From contig JAXLQL010000028.1 of assembly GCA_046331625.1 (NCBI GenBank), forward strand, positions 30,262 to 94,261: DNA of 64,000 bases, written 5' to 3'. This stretch comes from JAXLQL01 sp046331625 (lineage in GTDB: Bacteria; Acidobacteriota; Terriglobia; Bryobacterales; Bryobacteraceae). Below are positions 17,015-26,592 of this stretch, piece by piece. The notes below the pieces were generated by a model, which worked only from the letters and a program-made list of their open reading frames with translations, had not been told where the DNA came from and searched no databases. A program made the translations under genes and the position numbers. How positions within the stretch are numbered: the first letter of the stretch is position 1; each line of letters opens with the position of its first letter.

Positions 17015-17614
17015 CTAGTGCATCGTCTTCAAATACTGCCCGCTTGTCGCATCCACGTACACCGAATAGTTGCTGGTGGAAGCACTCGCGCCCCAGATCA
17101 CGCGCCACGTCGGATTCCCGTCTTCCTTGGTCTTCCCAAGCACCACGGTGATCGGCACGTCGGGATGCTTCTTGATGTACTCGGCGCTTTTCCCGATCGC
17201 GGTATCGATCGCAGCCGGCGAATCGATCTTGAAAGCCTGCATCAGGAACGCAATCTCTTGACCGCGGCTGCCGCCCCAGCTTTCCTCTGTACCGCCAAAC
17301 ACGCCCTCATGCACTCCATCGGATTCCACCACCGAAAACTGAAAACTCTTCATGCGCCGCTTGGTGTCCGACGTGAACGTAGCACGCCAGGCAGGCCACT
17401 TGCCGCCTTTTTCCTTGATCGCGGTCAACGGTACCGGTTCCACCTTCAGCACCTGAGCGTCGTTCGCCCACTGCCGGGCTTGGCCGAACATCTTGAAAAA
17501 CGCCGACTGTGCGCTGACGGGTTCCGGCGGAGCCTTTACCTTCTTTTCCTTCGGCGCTTCCTGAGTACAACCGGCAAGAAATAGAGCAATCGCGAACGGG
17601 ATGAGCTTCTTCAT
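17015..17614 (-). CDS. Putative lipoprotein, PepSY-like
   Basis: A 199-residue protein beginning MKKLIPFAIALFLAGCTQ, a clear lipoprotein signal with lipobox LAGC. The mature part has a Lys/Pro-rich linker, then a domain whose end (GNPTWRVIWGASASTSNYS, then VYVDATSGQYLK) resembles the closing strand of PepSY-type domains. GAGG lies about six bases before the ATG, and a TAAAAT box just upstream could be a -10. It starts 26 bases after the sialidase-like gene on the same strand and may share its transcript. Role unknown. Confidence 0.65.
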   Translation of the reverse strand: MKKLIPFAIALFLAGCTQEAPKEKKVKAPPEPVSAQSAFFKMFGQARQWANDAQVLKVEPVPLTAIKEKGGKWPAWRATFTSDTKRRMKSFQFSVVESDGVHEGVFGGTEESWGGSRGQEIAFLMQAFKIDSPAAIDTAIGKSAEYIKKHPDVPITVVLGKTKEDGNPTWRVIWGASASTSNYSVYVDATSGQYLKTMH

Positions 17615-17640
17615 GAGAACCCTCTATTTTAGCCAGCCGG

Positions 17641-18819
17641 TCACGCCTGCCGCCACCGGACCCTCGCGATCCGTATCGCGCCGCGCCATGTCCGAGGCAC
17701 CACGGTCCCCGTACTCACCAGCGACTCATCCGGACCGATCGCCGTCGTATGGAAATTTCCTTGATGCTCCACCGCCTCCGGATGCTTGACTCCATCCGCA
17801 TTGAGCGGGATAACCACCCGCTCGCTGGCTCGCTGAAGCCGCAGCCGCTTCGGATCCACCTCCGCCATCCACAACGGCGCTCGCCACCGCATCACGTTCA
17901 CGTTGGTGGCATCGCGCCGGGTGTAGACCAAACACAACCCGTCGCGATGCGGCATCCATCGCTGCTGCGTCGTCGACATCGCGATCGGCTCGCCGTCATC
18001 GAATGTCCACGGGACCATCGGCTCCCAAGCGAGCCCATCGCGCGAGCGCGTCACGAATCCCTGACCATTCTCGGCGCGGATCGTCATGTAGTAGACGCCG
18101 CCGAAAATCGCAAGCGAAGGTTCGAGTAACCCGCGCCCCACACTGCACCGCAAGGTGTTGCCCTTCGACTTCACCCTTAGCGTTTCTCCATCGAATCCGC
18201 ACCGGACCACGGTCACGCCGCGATCCGCCCTGCCCAGCGGACCATGCGAGAGCGGCACTAGCACGTCCCCGTCCGAGAGCGTCACCCGTTGCGAGCAGTT
18301 CGACGTGTACATCGCCGTCGCATCCGGATCGCTCCACTCGAGCTTCCGCACCCGCCCCCACCGGCCGTCTGGCGAGCGAACTGCGTACACGGGCCAGCGC
18401 TGCTCGTTCGGGCGAGCCAGTTTCCCATCCTTGTAGTAGACGTTGTGCGCCATCGCAATCACGCAGCCGGTGAGCGCGTGATGCTCCGGCACCGTGTCGC
18501 AGAAGCCTTCTTCCAGGCCGTCTGGTCCCGGATGCCGGCCCATATCCGAAATCGCCACAGGCTCACTCCAACTCCGGCCCATGTCGCGCGATTCCGACCA
18601 CATCACTGCGTGATAGTAATCCGAACCCGTAACGCCTTGGAGTGTCATCAGCAGCCGCGGTGTCGGGCCGGGAACAACGCAGATGCGCGGATGAAACCAC
18701 GTCATCGGCAGCGAGCCATCGAGGTTGTTCCAGAAAATCATCTGCTCGATGCTTGGTTGCCCGGCCGCCCGCATCGCGGCAGCCGCGCCCAGCACGAGTT
18801 CGCGTCTTCGAATCGACAT
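17641..18819 (-). CDS. Secreted sialidase/BNR-type beta-propeller protein
   Basis: From ATG 18819 the protein has 392 residues. It begins MSIRRRELVLGAAAAMRAAG, a twin-arginine-type export signal. The rest reads as a six-bladed propeller of the sialidase/neuraminidase-like superfamily: MWSESRDMGRSWSEP (an Asp-box-like turn), VYAVRSPDGRWGRV, FVTRSRDGLAWEP and TGTVVPRTWRGAIRIARVRW at the end. Such proteins are often annotated as exo-alpha-sialidases, but the active-site arginine triad cannot be confirmed by eye. The enzyme may instead act on another glycan. An upstream in-frame extension would overlap the divergent padR region and is unlikely. Confidence 0.65.
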   Translation of the reverse strand: MSIRRRELVLGAAAAMRAAGQPSIEQMIFWNNLDGSLPMTWFHPRICVVPGPTPRLLMTLQGVTGSDYYHAVMWSESRDMGRSWSEPVAISDMGRHPGPDGLEEGFCDTVPEHHALTGCVIAMAHNVYYKDGKLARPNEQRWPVYAVRSPDGRWGRVRKLEWSDPDATAMYTSNCSQRVTLSDGDVLVPLSHGPLGRADRGVTVVRCGFDGETLRVKSKGNTLRCSVGRGLLEPSLAIFGGVYYMTIRAENGQGFVTRSRDGLAWEPMVPWTFDDGEPIAMSTTQQRWMPHRDGLCLVYTRRDATNVNVMRWRAPLWMAEVDPKRLRLQRASERVVIPLNADGVKHPEAVEHQGNFHTTAIGPDESLVSTGTVVPRTWRGAIRIARVRWRQA

Positions 18820-18849
18820 CGAGACAACGGTATCAGAAGGTGCTATTGT

Positions 18850-18866
18850 CGATAGTCGAGGTATCG
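18850..18866. promoter_or_regulatory. Candidate PadR operator
   Basis: CGATA-GTCGAGG-TATCG is a perfect 5-base inverted repeat with a 7-base spacer. It ends three bases before the padR start codon, which leaves little room for a separate ribosome site. PadR proteins usually repress their own operon from such dyads. The site lies between the divergent sialidase-like gene and padR. Confidence 0.45.
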
Positions 18867-18868
18867 CC

Positions 18869-19198
18869 ATGCCGAAGCCATCGGACCTGCTGCAAGGCAC
18901 GCTCGACCTGCTCATTCTGCAAACCATTGCTCGCGAGCCGCTCCACGGCTGGGGCATCGCCAAGCGGATGCTCGTGCTCTCGGGCGACGTGCTCTCGGTC
19001 GGGCAAGGGTCGCTGTACCCGGCGCTCCATCGCCTGGAGCACCAAGGTTGGATCACCGCCGAATGGAAGGAATCCGATCTCGGCCGCCCGGCTCGTTTCT
19101 ACTCGCTCACCCGCCAAGGGCGCAAGCAGTTGGCGCGCGAAGTGGAAAACTGGAGCCGCCTCTCCTCGGCCGTTCAACTCGTAATCCAGAACGCCTGA
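18869..19198 (+). CDS. PadR-family transcriptional regulator
   Basis: A 109-residue protein from ATG 18869. It contains the PadR winged-helix signature: LLQGTLDLLILQTI, then EPLHGWGIAKRM, the wing region QGSLYPALHRLEHQGWI, and GRPARFYSLTRQGRKQL. It is the short form without a long C-terminal coiled-coil dimerisation domain. It is followed after 10 bases by a large ADOP permease gene. PadR plus ADOP is a standard acidobacterial pair, and the regulator probably controls the permease. Inducer unknown. Confidence 0.92.
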   Translation: MPKPSDLLQGTLDLLILQTIAREPLHGWGIAKRMLVLSGDVLSVGQGSLYPALHRLEHQGWITAEWKESDLGRPARFYSLTRQGRKQLAREVENWSRLSSAVQLVIQNA

Positions 19199-19208
19199 GG
19201 AGCCATCC

Positions 19209-21836
19209 ATGCGACTGCTGCGAATTCTGCAACACCGCCTCAGTTCGGCCCTGCTGCGCCATCGCGCGGAAGCCGATCTTGACCGCGAACTCGCCCTCCA
19301 CTTCGACGAGTTGGTGCGAACCCACGTGTCCGAAGGAATGGACGGCGCCTCCGCGCGAGCCGCCGCGCGCCGTGAATTCGGATCCACAGCACTCGCCGCC
19401 GAGCATTGCCGCGACCAGCGCCGCGTCACTCTGTGGGAAGATCTCGTGCGCGACGCCGCGCACGCAGTCCGCTCGCTGCTCCGCGCACCCGCATTCACGA
19501 TTGCGGCCGTGCTTACCGTTGCGCTCGGCATTGGCGTCAACACGGCGGTGTTCAGCGTGGTGCATTCCGTCCTGCTCGATCCCTTGCCCTACCGCGACCC
19601 CGAGCGCCTCGTTCATCTCGCGTCGACTCACCCCTCAGTTCCCACGCACCAATCCGCCGCGCCGGACTTGGCCGACTGGCAGCGCATGTCATCGAGCTTC
19701 GAGAACATCTCGGCCTTCACTTTCCGCGCCGTCAACAAGTGGACCGTCGTGGGCGATGGCGAACCCGAGATCGTGCAGGTAGTGCAAGCTTCGGCGGGAC
19801 TCTTCGACATGCTCGGCGCAAAGCCGCTGCTCGGCCGCACGTACACGGTGGAAGAGGAACGCAGCCGCGCGCCCGTCGTCATGATCGGCGAGTCGCTGTG
19901 GCGGCGCCGGTATGCCGCGGATCCGAAGATCATCGGCCGTACCATTCGCCTGGTCACGTGGCCAGTGACGGTGATCGGCGTCGTCTCGCAGAGCAACGCG
20001 CAGCCAGAGTGGGCAGACGTCTGGATGTCGCTCGCGTTTCTCGACCCCGCGCTCACCGAGTCACGCAAGCACCGTGCACTCGAAGTGATCGGGCGGCTGA
20101 AGGCGGGAGTGACACTCGATCAAGCGCAGCAGGAAATGAGTCGCATCTCCGCCGATCTCGAGCGCGCGTATCCGGCCACCAACGGCCGGACCGGCATCGT
20201 CGTCACTCCGCTCGCCTCCTGGATGACCGGCGAGGTACGGCCGGCGCTGCTCATCGCGTGGTCCGCCGCCGGGCTCGTGCTGCTGCTCGCCTGCGCCAAT
20301 GTGGCGCATCTGGTTCTGGTCCGCACGATTCACCGCTCGCGCGAATTGGCCGTCCGTTCCGCGCTCGGAGCAGCGTCGTCCCGCCTGGCCCGCCTGCTGC
20401 TCGTCGAAAACGCGATGGTGGCTGCCGCGGGCGCGTTGCTCGGAGCCGCGGTTGCGCGATTCGCGCTGCCACTGATGTTGCGTGGCGCTGCAGTCGAGAT
20501 CCCGCGGCTTGCTTCGTTTTCGATCTCGCCGGCTGCATTGCGATTCGGCATCGGCGCGGCTTTTCTGTGCGCGATTCTCTTCGCGCTGCCCGCCATCTTC
20601 CACGCACGCGGCATCGCCGTACTCTCGCTCATCAAGCAGAGCTCAGGCGTGTCGATCGGCCGCCGCCGGTCCCTGCTCGGACCGGCCATCATCGCCGCCG
20701 AAGTGGCGTTGGCGTTTCTCGTGATCTCGGCCGCGGGATTGCTTTATCGGAGCTTCAGCACCCTCGTGCACGAGCCTACTGGCTTCGACTCGAAGCACGT
20801 CCTGGCCGTGGACGCGCCGTTAGGCATCGATTGGGAAAAGTCAGCCGAGAACTACCGGCTCCGGGTCGCCCCCCGGCTGCGAGCGATTCCGGGCGTTACC
20901 GCGACCGGCGCCGCGAACCTGCTCCCCATGTCCCTGCGACCCAACGAGACCACCCGGTTCTCCTCCCGTTTCGGCATCGTGGGCCAGCACTACGAGGGCG
21001 GCCAATTTCCCGTGGCGCAATTGCGGTGGGTCACGCCAGACTACTTCGACGTGCTCCGCATCCCGATGCATAGCGGCCGCGCGTTCACCGAGCATGATCG
21101 CGGCAATCGCGCCTTCGTCATCAATGAAACACTCGCCCGCCGCTTCTTCCCTGGCTCCGATCCGGTAGGCCAGCGGCTTCTGATGAATGTTACGTCTCCA
21201 AAGCCGGACGAGGTACGCATCATCGGAGTCGTCGCCGACGTGCGCGACATGGCGCTCGACTTCGATCCCGCGCCCGCTATTTACGAGTTGCTCATGTCGA
21301 ACCGCGCCGCGATCTTCCTTCGCACCAAAGGCGATCCAACGGAGATCATTCCCGCCGTGCGTGCCATCCTGCATGACAACAACCCGGACGCGCCGCTCCA
21401 TTCGATCGGGCCGCTCGAAGGGGTAGTCGAGCGCTCCCTCGCCCTGCGCCGCTTCGCACTCGGGCTAATCGGCACCTTCGCCGCTCTCGCCATCCTGCTC
21501 ACCGCGATCGGCGTCTACGGAATCGTGAGCTACTCGCTCAGCCAGCGCATCTCCGAGTTCGCCATCCGCTTCGCCCTGGGAGCCCGCCGCGCGCAAGTGC
21601 ACGCGCTCGTCTTCGGCAACCTCGCGCTTCCGGCCGCAGCGGGACTCGCCTTGGGCTGGGCGCTCCATTCCGCCGCAGCGCGCCTGCTCGGCACGCAACT
21701 CTACAAGCTTTCTCCAAACGATCCGGTGGTCTTGGCCAGTGCCGGTGCAGCGCTGCTCACGCTCGTGTTGGGGTCGGCTCTGCGCCCTACTGCTCGTGCG
21801 TCCGGCGTCTCTCCGGCTTCGATTCTCCGCGAATAG
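19209..21836 (+). CDS. ADOP-family ABC-type permease (MacB/FtsX-like, duplicated)
   Basis: 875 residues. The N-terminus (about 1-75) is the ADOP leader with a RHRAEADLDRELALHFDEL stretch. After that come two tandem MacB/FtsX-type permease units. Each has one membrane helix, a periplasmic MacB_PCD-like domain (first about 95-300, second about 495-690) and three membrane helices (about 335-480 and 735-865). The motif EFAIRFALGARRAQVHALVF near residue 785 is the usual cytoplasmic turn of FtsX permeases. ADOP proteins occur without a dedicated ATPase and their substrates are unknown. It is paired with the upstream padR gene. Confidence 0.88.
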   Translation: MRLLRILQHRLSSALLRHRAEADLDRELALHFDELVRTHVSEGMDGASARAAARREFGSTALAAEHCRDQRRVTLWEDLVRDAAHAVRSLLRAPAFTIAAVLTVALGIGVNTAVFSVVHSVLLDPLPYRDPERLVHLASTHPSVPTHQSAAPDLADWQRMSSSFENISAFTFRAVNKWTVVGDGEPEIVQVVQASAGLFDMLGAKPLLGRTYTVEEERSRAPVVMIGESLWRRRYAADPKIIGRTIRLVTWPVTVIGVVSQSNAQPEWADVWMSLAFLDPALTESRKHRALEVIGRLKAGVTLDQAQQEMSRISADLERAYPATNGRTGIVVTPLASWMTGEVRPALLIAWSAAGLVLLLACANVAHLVLVRTIHRSRELAVRSALGAASSRLARLLLVENAMVAAAGALLGAAVARFALPLMLRGAAVEIPRLASFSISPAALRFGIGAAFLCAILFALPAIFHARGIAVLSLIKQSSGVSIGRRRSLLGPAIIAAEVALAFLVISAAGLLYRSFSTLVHEPTGFDSKHVLAVDAPLGIDWEKSAENYRLRVAPRLRAIPGVTATGAANLLPMSLRPNETTRFSSRFGIVGQHYEGGQFPVAQLRWVTPDYFDVLRIPMHSGRAFTEHDRGNRAFVINETLARRFFPGSDPVGQRLLMNVTSPKPDEVRIIGVVADVRDMALDFDPAPAIYELLMSNRAAIFLRTKGDPTEIIPAVRAILHDNNPDAPLHSIGPLEGVVERSLALRRFALGLIGTFAALAILLTAIGVYGIVSYSLSQRISEFAIRFALGARRAQVHALVFGNLALPAAAGLALGWALHSAAARLLGTQLYKLSPNDPVVLASAGAALLTLVLGSALRPTARASGVSPASILRE

Positions 21837-21858
21837 CTGTGCTACGCTCCGGGAGCGA

Positions 21859-22755
21859 ATGGGACAGTTCGACATTTCCTTCAAGGCGCTCGCCGAGCGG
21901 TCGCCACACCGCATCATCCGCGTTATCGGACACCATCGTATCGGCTCGGACGCCGTTGTAGTCCCAGTCGACCGCGAAGTAGCGGTTCCATTGAAGTCCG
22001 TGGATCAAGCCTTCGTCGTCGAGGACAAGGGCGAGCGCTGGGTGGAACACTTCGAAGCCGAGGTCGGGCTGTCGGCCGAGGATCGCCGCGCCATCGTCGA
22101 TCGCGCGGACCTGCTTCGAATGAAGTCGGGGCTTCCCGTGTGGACCACCGTCGTGCTCATGTCGCGGCATCGGGGTCCAGCGCGCCCGCCTCGCACGCTT
22201 CGATCGCGTGATGGCTCATTGACCGTTACGCTGCGTCCGCGCTGGGTAAAGCTGTGGGAGATTCCCGCGGCCAAATTGGTGGAGGACGATGTACAGGCGC
22301 TGCCGTGGGTAGCCGCCCTTCGCGCGCGCCCGGGCGAGGTCGAAGCCGCCATTGAACGCATCAAAGCAGTTCGCGACTCCGAACTCCGGGGGCGTCTCAG
22401 CGCCGAGATGACCGCGCTCTCGCACCTGCAGTATGGTAAAGATGAAGTAGCAATCCTTCGAAAGAAATTCCAAATGGTGACCAGCAAGCAGATCTTCGAT
22501 TCGACGCCGTTGGCCGAGGAAGCGATCGAGTACGGCAAGTCGTTGGGCCGCGAAGAGGGCCTCGAAAAGGGTCGGCAGGGACTCCTCCGCCTCATCAACC
22601 AGATCGTCTACAGCCGAGTTCCCGGATACGATACCGCGTGGCTGGAACGCATCGCCGACATAGACAAACTTGGCAACATCTCGACCGAATTGATCGCCGC
22701 CCCCGATGCCAAGGCTTGCCGCAACATCCTCGCGCGCCACAAGTCGCGCCGCTAG
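21859..22755 (+). CDS. Rpn/PDDEXK-like putative nuclease protein
   Basis: A 298-residue protein from ATG 21859. The N-terminal third reads like the Rpn or DUF4351 group of PDDEXK-fold proteins: a VDQAFVVEDKGERWVEHFE strand pair containing possible catalytic Asp and Glu, then RADLLRMKSGLPVWTTVVLM. Helical segments follow, including QYGKDEVAILRKKFQM. The tail SLGREEGLEKGRQGLLRLI is a charged repeat typical of that group. Where most relatives have an ExQ or ExK active-site pair, this protein shows FEAEV, so activity is doubtful. Rpn proteins promote recombination and are often mobile. The family assignment is moderate. Confidence 0.55.
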   Translation: MGQFDISFKALAERSPHRIIRVIGHHRIGSDAVVVPVDREVAVPLKSVDQAFVVEDKGERWVEHFEAEVGLSAEDRRAIVDRADLLRMKSGLPVWTTVVLMSRHRGPARPPRTLRSRDGSLTVTLRPRWVKLWEIPAAKLVEDDVQALPWVAALRARPGEVEAAIERIKAVRDSELRGRLSAEMTALSHLQYGKDEVAILRKKFQMVTSKQIFDSTPLAEEAIEYGKSLGREEGLEKGRQGLLRLINQIVYSRVPGYDTAWLERIADIDKLGNISTELIAAPDAKACRNILARHKSRR

Positions 22756-22831
22756 CGGCTATCGCCGGTATTCACGCCCTCTCCGCTCGTGATAGCGTGG
22801 AAGATGGAAACTCACATTCCTGGGAGGACCC

Positions 22832-25264
22832 TTGCCGCGCGGCGCCCTGATCTTCGTCTGCCTCGCCTCCGCCTTCGCAGCGGACCCCACCGCTGTCTTC
22901 TCGTTCGTCAAGAAGAACTGCGTCGCCTGCCACAACTCCTCGATGACCTCGGGTGACGTCAACTTCACCTCGCTCCTCACTCCCGAGTCGTTCGACGCTC
23001 GCCGCGAAACTTGGGAGCGCACAGTCTCCAAGCTCGAGACTGGCCAGATGCCGCCGCCCACTTCGCCCAAGCCTCCCGCCGCCGAAGTCACCGCCGTGAC
23101 CAAGTGGCTCACCGCCGAGTTCGCCCGCCAGGACCGCACTGCCAAGCCCGACCCCGGCCGCGTCACCGCCCGCCGCCTCAATCGCAACGAGTACAACAAC
23201 ACCATCCGTGACTTGCTCGGCGTCGAGATCCGCCCGGCCGACAATTTCCCGAATGACGAAACCGCATTCGGCTTCGACAACATCGGCGACGCGCTCACGC
23301 TCCCCTCGGTGCTCCTCGAAAAGTACCTCTACGCCGCCGAGCGCTCGGTTCGCACCGCTGTCTTTGGTCCGGAAAAGCTCGCGCCGGCCGCGGTTCATTA
23401 CTCATCGCCGGTGCGGCTCAACTTCTCGCGCGGCAAAGCCGTACTCCCCGACCTCACCGATTACGACCTCACCGGACTGAGCACGCTCCACTCGATGCAT
23501 AACCTCCATCGCTTCCCCGTCGATGGCGAGTACAGCTTCCGCGTCGTGCTCAACGGCCACCGCCCCAATCAATCCGAACCCGTGCATCCGGCTCTGTGGA
23601 TCGATGGCAAGATAATCCGCGAGTTCGAAGTCGACGCCACCGATCTCGAAGGCCAAATCGTCGAAACGCGCACGGCCGTGACCGCGGGCGAGCACCTCGT
23701 GTCGGTCGCGTACTTGAAGGCGTATCACGGCCTGCCGCCGAGCTACAACGGACCCGAACCTTCCAAACGCCCCGCGGTCGCGCTCATTTCCGCCCGCGGC
23801 AAGCTCACCGAGCAGGATATCGAGACGCTTCGCAAGTACGGAACCCGAATCAAGACCGACGCCATCGAAACTCGCGTCGACCATCGCTTCGAGTCGCTCG
23901 ACATCGGCGGTCCGTTCACGCAGCCCTCCGGTCCCAAGCCCCAGAGCACCAAGCTCGTCTTCGTGTGCGCCGAGCAGACCGATGCCTGCGCTTCGAAGAT
24001 CGTCTCCACCTTCGCGCGCCGCGCCTTCCGCCGGCCGGTGCCCGCCACGGAAGCCGCTCCGTTCGTCAACATCTACACCTTGGCCCGCAAGCAAGGCGAC
24101 AGCTTCCAGGAAGGGATCGCCGCCGCGCTCCAGGGGATCCTGGTCTCACCCCACTTCCTCTTCCGCATCGAGCGCGATCGCACGCCCGCGGCCAGCCGCG
24201 CCTATGGCCCCGTAGATGATTTCGAACTCGCCTCGCGCCTCTCGTATTTCCTCTGGGCCACCATGCCTGACTCCGAACTGCTCGCCGCCGCCGAACAGCG
24301 CAAGCTCCGGCAACCGGCCGCGCTCGCGGCGCAGGTCCGCCGCATGCTGCGTGATCCCAAGTCGCGCGCCTTGGTCGAGAATTTCGCCGGCCAATGGCTG
24401 CAGTTCCGCAATATCGATGTCGTCAAGCCCGACTCGGAAAAGTTCCGCGAGTTCGACGATAGCCTCCGCTACTCGATGCGCCGCGAGACCGAGCTGTTCC
24501 TCGAGAATCTGATTCGGGAAGACCGCAGCGTGCTCGAAATCGTCGACGCCAAACACAGCTACCTCGACGAACGCCTAGCTCGCTTCTACGGCGTCCCAGG
24601 CATCCGTGGACCCGAGTTCCGCAAGGTCGACATGAGCGGCACGCGCCGCGGCGGCGGGGTCCTCGCGCAGGGCAGCATCCTCACCATCTCGTCCTACTCC
24701 ACGCGGACTTCGCCAGTGCTGCGCGGCAAATGGATCCTCGAGAATCTTCTCGACTCACCGCCGCCCCCGCCGCCTCCCGCGGTCCCCTCGCTCGACGAGA
24801 CCAAGATGCCTGAGGGCGCATCGCTGCGCCAGCAAATGGAGCAGCACCGCAAGAATCCCGCCTGCGCTTCGTGCCACTCGCGCCTCGACCCGCTCGGCTT
24901 TGGACTCGAAAACTTCAACGCCATCGGCCAGTGGCGCGACAAAGACGGAGCCGCGGCGGTGGACGCCTCGGGAACGCTGGGCACGCGCAGCTTCACCGGA
25001 CCATCCGAGTTGAAAGGCCTCGTCCTGTCCGATCGCGACGCGTTCGTGCGAGGTCTCACCGGCAAGCTCCTTACTTATGCGCTAGGCCGCGGACTCGAAC
25101 GTCCCGATCGCCGTATCGTGAACGACATCTCGTCCCGCTTGCCCGCCCGTAACTATTCCTTCTCGGCGCTCGTCCTCGAGATCGTGGAGAGCCTGCCGTT
25201 CCAGAACCGCCGCGTCGCCGATCCCCTTCGCACTTCCGTCCGCACCGGAGATTCCGCGCAATGA
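22832..25264 (+). CDS. Cytochrome-c-like DUF1587/1595/1592/1588/1585 multidomain protein
   Basis: The TTG start at 22832 is supported by GGGAGG five bases upstream and gives 810 residues. A short signal peptide is followed by a heme-binding CVACH near residue 30. Then come DUF1587 (VTARRLNRNEYNNTIRDLLG, about 110-170), DUF1595 (RRAFRRPVPATEA, about 395-455), DUF1592 (ELASRLSYFLWATMPDSEL, about 470-600), DUF1588 (about 620-720, with a second CASCH and SRLDPLGFGLENF) and DUF1585 (about 735-805). Such proteins are common in Planctomycetes and Acidobacteria and are thought to be periplasmic c-type cytochromes of unknown function. It overlaps the DUF1552 gene by ATGA. Confidence 0.92.
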   Translation: MPRGALIFVCLASAFAADPTAVFSFVKKNCVACHNSSMTSGDVNFTSLLTPESFDARRETWERTVSKLETGQMPPPTSPKPPAAEVTAVTKWLTAEFARQDRTAKPDPGRVTARRLNRNEYNNTIRDLLGVEIRPADNFPNDETAFGFDNIGDALTLPSVLLEKYLYAAERSVRTAVFGPEKLAPAAVHYSSPVRLNFSRGKAVLPDLTDYDLTGLSTLHSMHNLHRFPVDGEYSFRVVLNGHRPNQSEPVHPALWIDGKIIREFEVDATDLEGQIVETRTAVTAGEHLVSVAYLKAYHGLPPSYNGPEPSKRPAVALISARGKLTEQDIETLRKYGTRIKTDAIETRVDHRFESLDIGGPFTQPSGPKPQSTKLVFVCAEQTDACASKIVSTFARRAFRRPVPATEAAPFVNIYTLARKQGDSFQEGIAAALQGILVSPHFLFRIERDRTPAASRAYGPVDDFELASRLSYFLWATMPDSELLAAAEQRKLRQPAALAAQVRRMLRDPKSRALVENFAGQWLQFRNIDVVKPDSEKFREFDDSLRYSMRRETELFLENLIREDRSVLEIVDAKHSYLDERLARFYGVPGIRGPEFRKVDMSGTRRGGGVLAQGSILTISSYSTRTSPVLRGKWILENLLDSPPPPPPPAVPSLDETKMPEGASLRQQMEQHRKNPACASCHSRLDPLGFGLENFNAIGQWRDKDGAAAVDASGTLGTRSFTGPSELKGLVLSDRDAFVRGLTGKLLTYALGRGLERPDRRIVNDISSRLPARNYSFSALVLEIVESLPFQNRRVADPLRTSVRTGDSAQ

Positions 25265-26592
25265 ACTTCCTGACGAAAAAACATATTTCCCGCCGCGCGT
25301 TGTTGCGTGGCGCTGGCGTCGCCGTAGCCATGCCGTGGCTCGACGCGATGAGGCCCGCGCTGGCGGCTCCTCGCGGCGCCGTGCAAGCCAACCGGATCGC
25401 GGTCGTCTACGTGCCCAATGGCATCATGATGAATCAGTGGCTGCCCGCCGCTACCGGCAGTAGCTTCGAATTCACTCGCGTCCTGAAGCCGCTCGAGCGC
25501 TTCCGCTCCGACATCACCGTCGTCTCCGGACTCTCCAATCTCGCCGCCGAAAAGGCCAAGGGCGGCGGACATGCCAAAGCCTCGGGCAGCTTCCTTTCGA
25601 GCGCTCCTCCCAAGTACACCGCGGGCGCTGACGTACGCGCCGGGATCACCTTTGACCAAGTAGCCGCCAAGCACTTCGCCGCCGATACGCGAGTCCCTTC
25701 GCTGCAACTCGGCTGCGAAGACGCACGCATGATCGGCAATTGCGATACCGGATCGAGCTGCGCGTACACGAACACGCTTTCCTGGAAAGACGCCGACACT
25801 CCGCTGCAGGTGGAAGTGAATCCGCGCTCGGTGTTCGAGCGCCTTTTCGGCACGGTGGACCCGAGTCTCGACGCCGCCACGCGCGCCCGCCGCGCGCTTT
25901 ACAAGAAGAGCATCCTCGACGCCACGCGCGAACAGACTCGGTCACTCGTAGCCACACTCGGAGCGGCCGACAAGCGCAAGCTCGACGAATACCTCACTTC
26001 GATACGCGAAGTGGAAACCCGCATCGCCAAGGCCGAGAGCGATCCCGAGATTCCGCTCGGCACGAAGCCATCGGGCATTCCGTTCCTCTATTCCGAATAC
26101 GTGAAGCTGATGTTCGATCTGCAGGTGATCGCCTTCCAAGCCGACATCACTCGCGTCTCCACGATGATGCTTGGGCGCGAAGGCAGCGTGCGCGTGTACC
26201 CCGAAATCGGCGTGCCCGATCCGCATCACCCGCTCACTCATCATCGCGGCCACCCGGACTTCATCGAGAAGGTGACCAAGATCAACTGCTACCACGTCGA
26301 GTTGTTCTCTTATTTCGTGGAGAAAATGAAGTCCACGCAAGATGCGGACGGCACTCTACTCGATCACGCATCGCTCCTGTACGGAGGCGCACTCAGCGAC
26401 GGCAATCAGCACTCGAACCACAACCTGCCGCTGGTGGTGGCGGGCCACGCTGGCGGTCTCCGCGGAGGACGCCACGTGCAGGCGGCGCCCAAGACGCCGG
26501 CTGCGAACCTCTTCCTCAATTTCCTCGATCGGTCAGGAGTGTCGGCCGAGAGCTTCGGCGACAGCACCGGCAAGCTCGACCTCAACGGGTAG
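25261..26592 (+). CDS. DUF1552 secreted protein
   Basis: A 443-residue protein starting inside the stop of the DUF1592 gene. The N-terminus KKHISRRALLRGAGVAVAMP is a twin-arginine signal. The body has the DUF1552 pattern: VYVPNGIMMNQWLP, ARRALYKKSILDATREQ, MMLGREGSVRVYPEIGV, and a final GGALSDGNQHSNHNLPLVVAG resembling the metal-binding end of sulfatase/alkaline-phosphatase-like folds. DUF1552 is regularly encoded directly after the DUF1592 cytochrome, so the two probably act together in the periplasm. The chemical reaction is not known. Confidence 0.92.
   Translation: MNFLTKKHISRRALLRGAGVAVAMPWLDAMRPALAAPRGAVQANRIAVVYVPNGIMMNQWLPAATGSSFEFTRVLKPLERFRSDITVVSGLSNLAAEKAKGGGHAKASGSFLSSAPPKYTAGADVRAGITFDQVAAKHFAADTRVPSLQLGCEDARMIGNCDTGSSCAYTNTLSWKDADTPLQVEVNPRSVFERLFGTVDPSLDAATRARRALYKKSILDATREQTRSLVATLGAADKRKLDEYLTSIREVETRIAKAESDPEIPLGTKPSGIPFLYSEYVKLMFDLQVIAFQADITRVSTMMLGREGSVRVYPEIGVPDPHHPLTHHRGHPDFIEKVTKINCYHVELFSYFVEKMKSTQDADGTLLDHASLLYGGALSDGNQHSNHNLPLVVAGHAGGLRGGRHVQAAPKTPAANLFLNFLDRSGVSAESFGDSTGKLDLNG

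Noticed and set aside
19209..21836. MacB proper (with ATPase domain)
   Set aside because: No Walker A or signature motif is present, and the tandem duplicated permease layout with the ADOP leader fits the orphan permease class instead.
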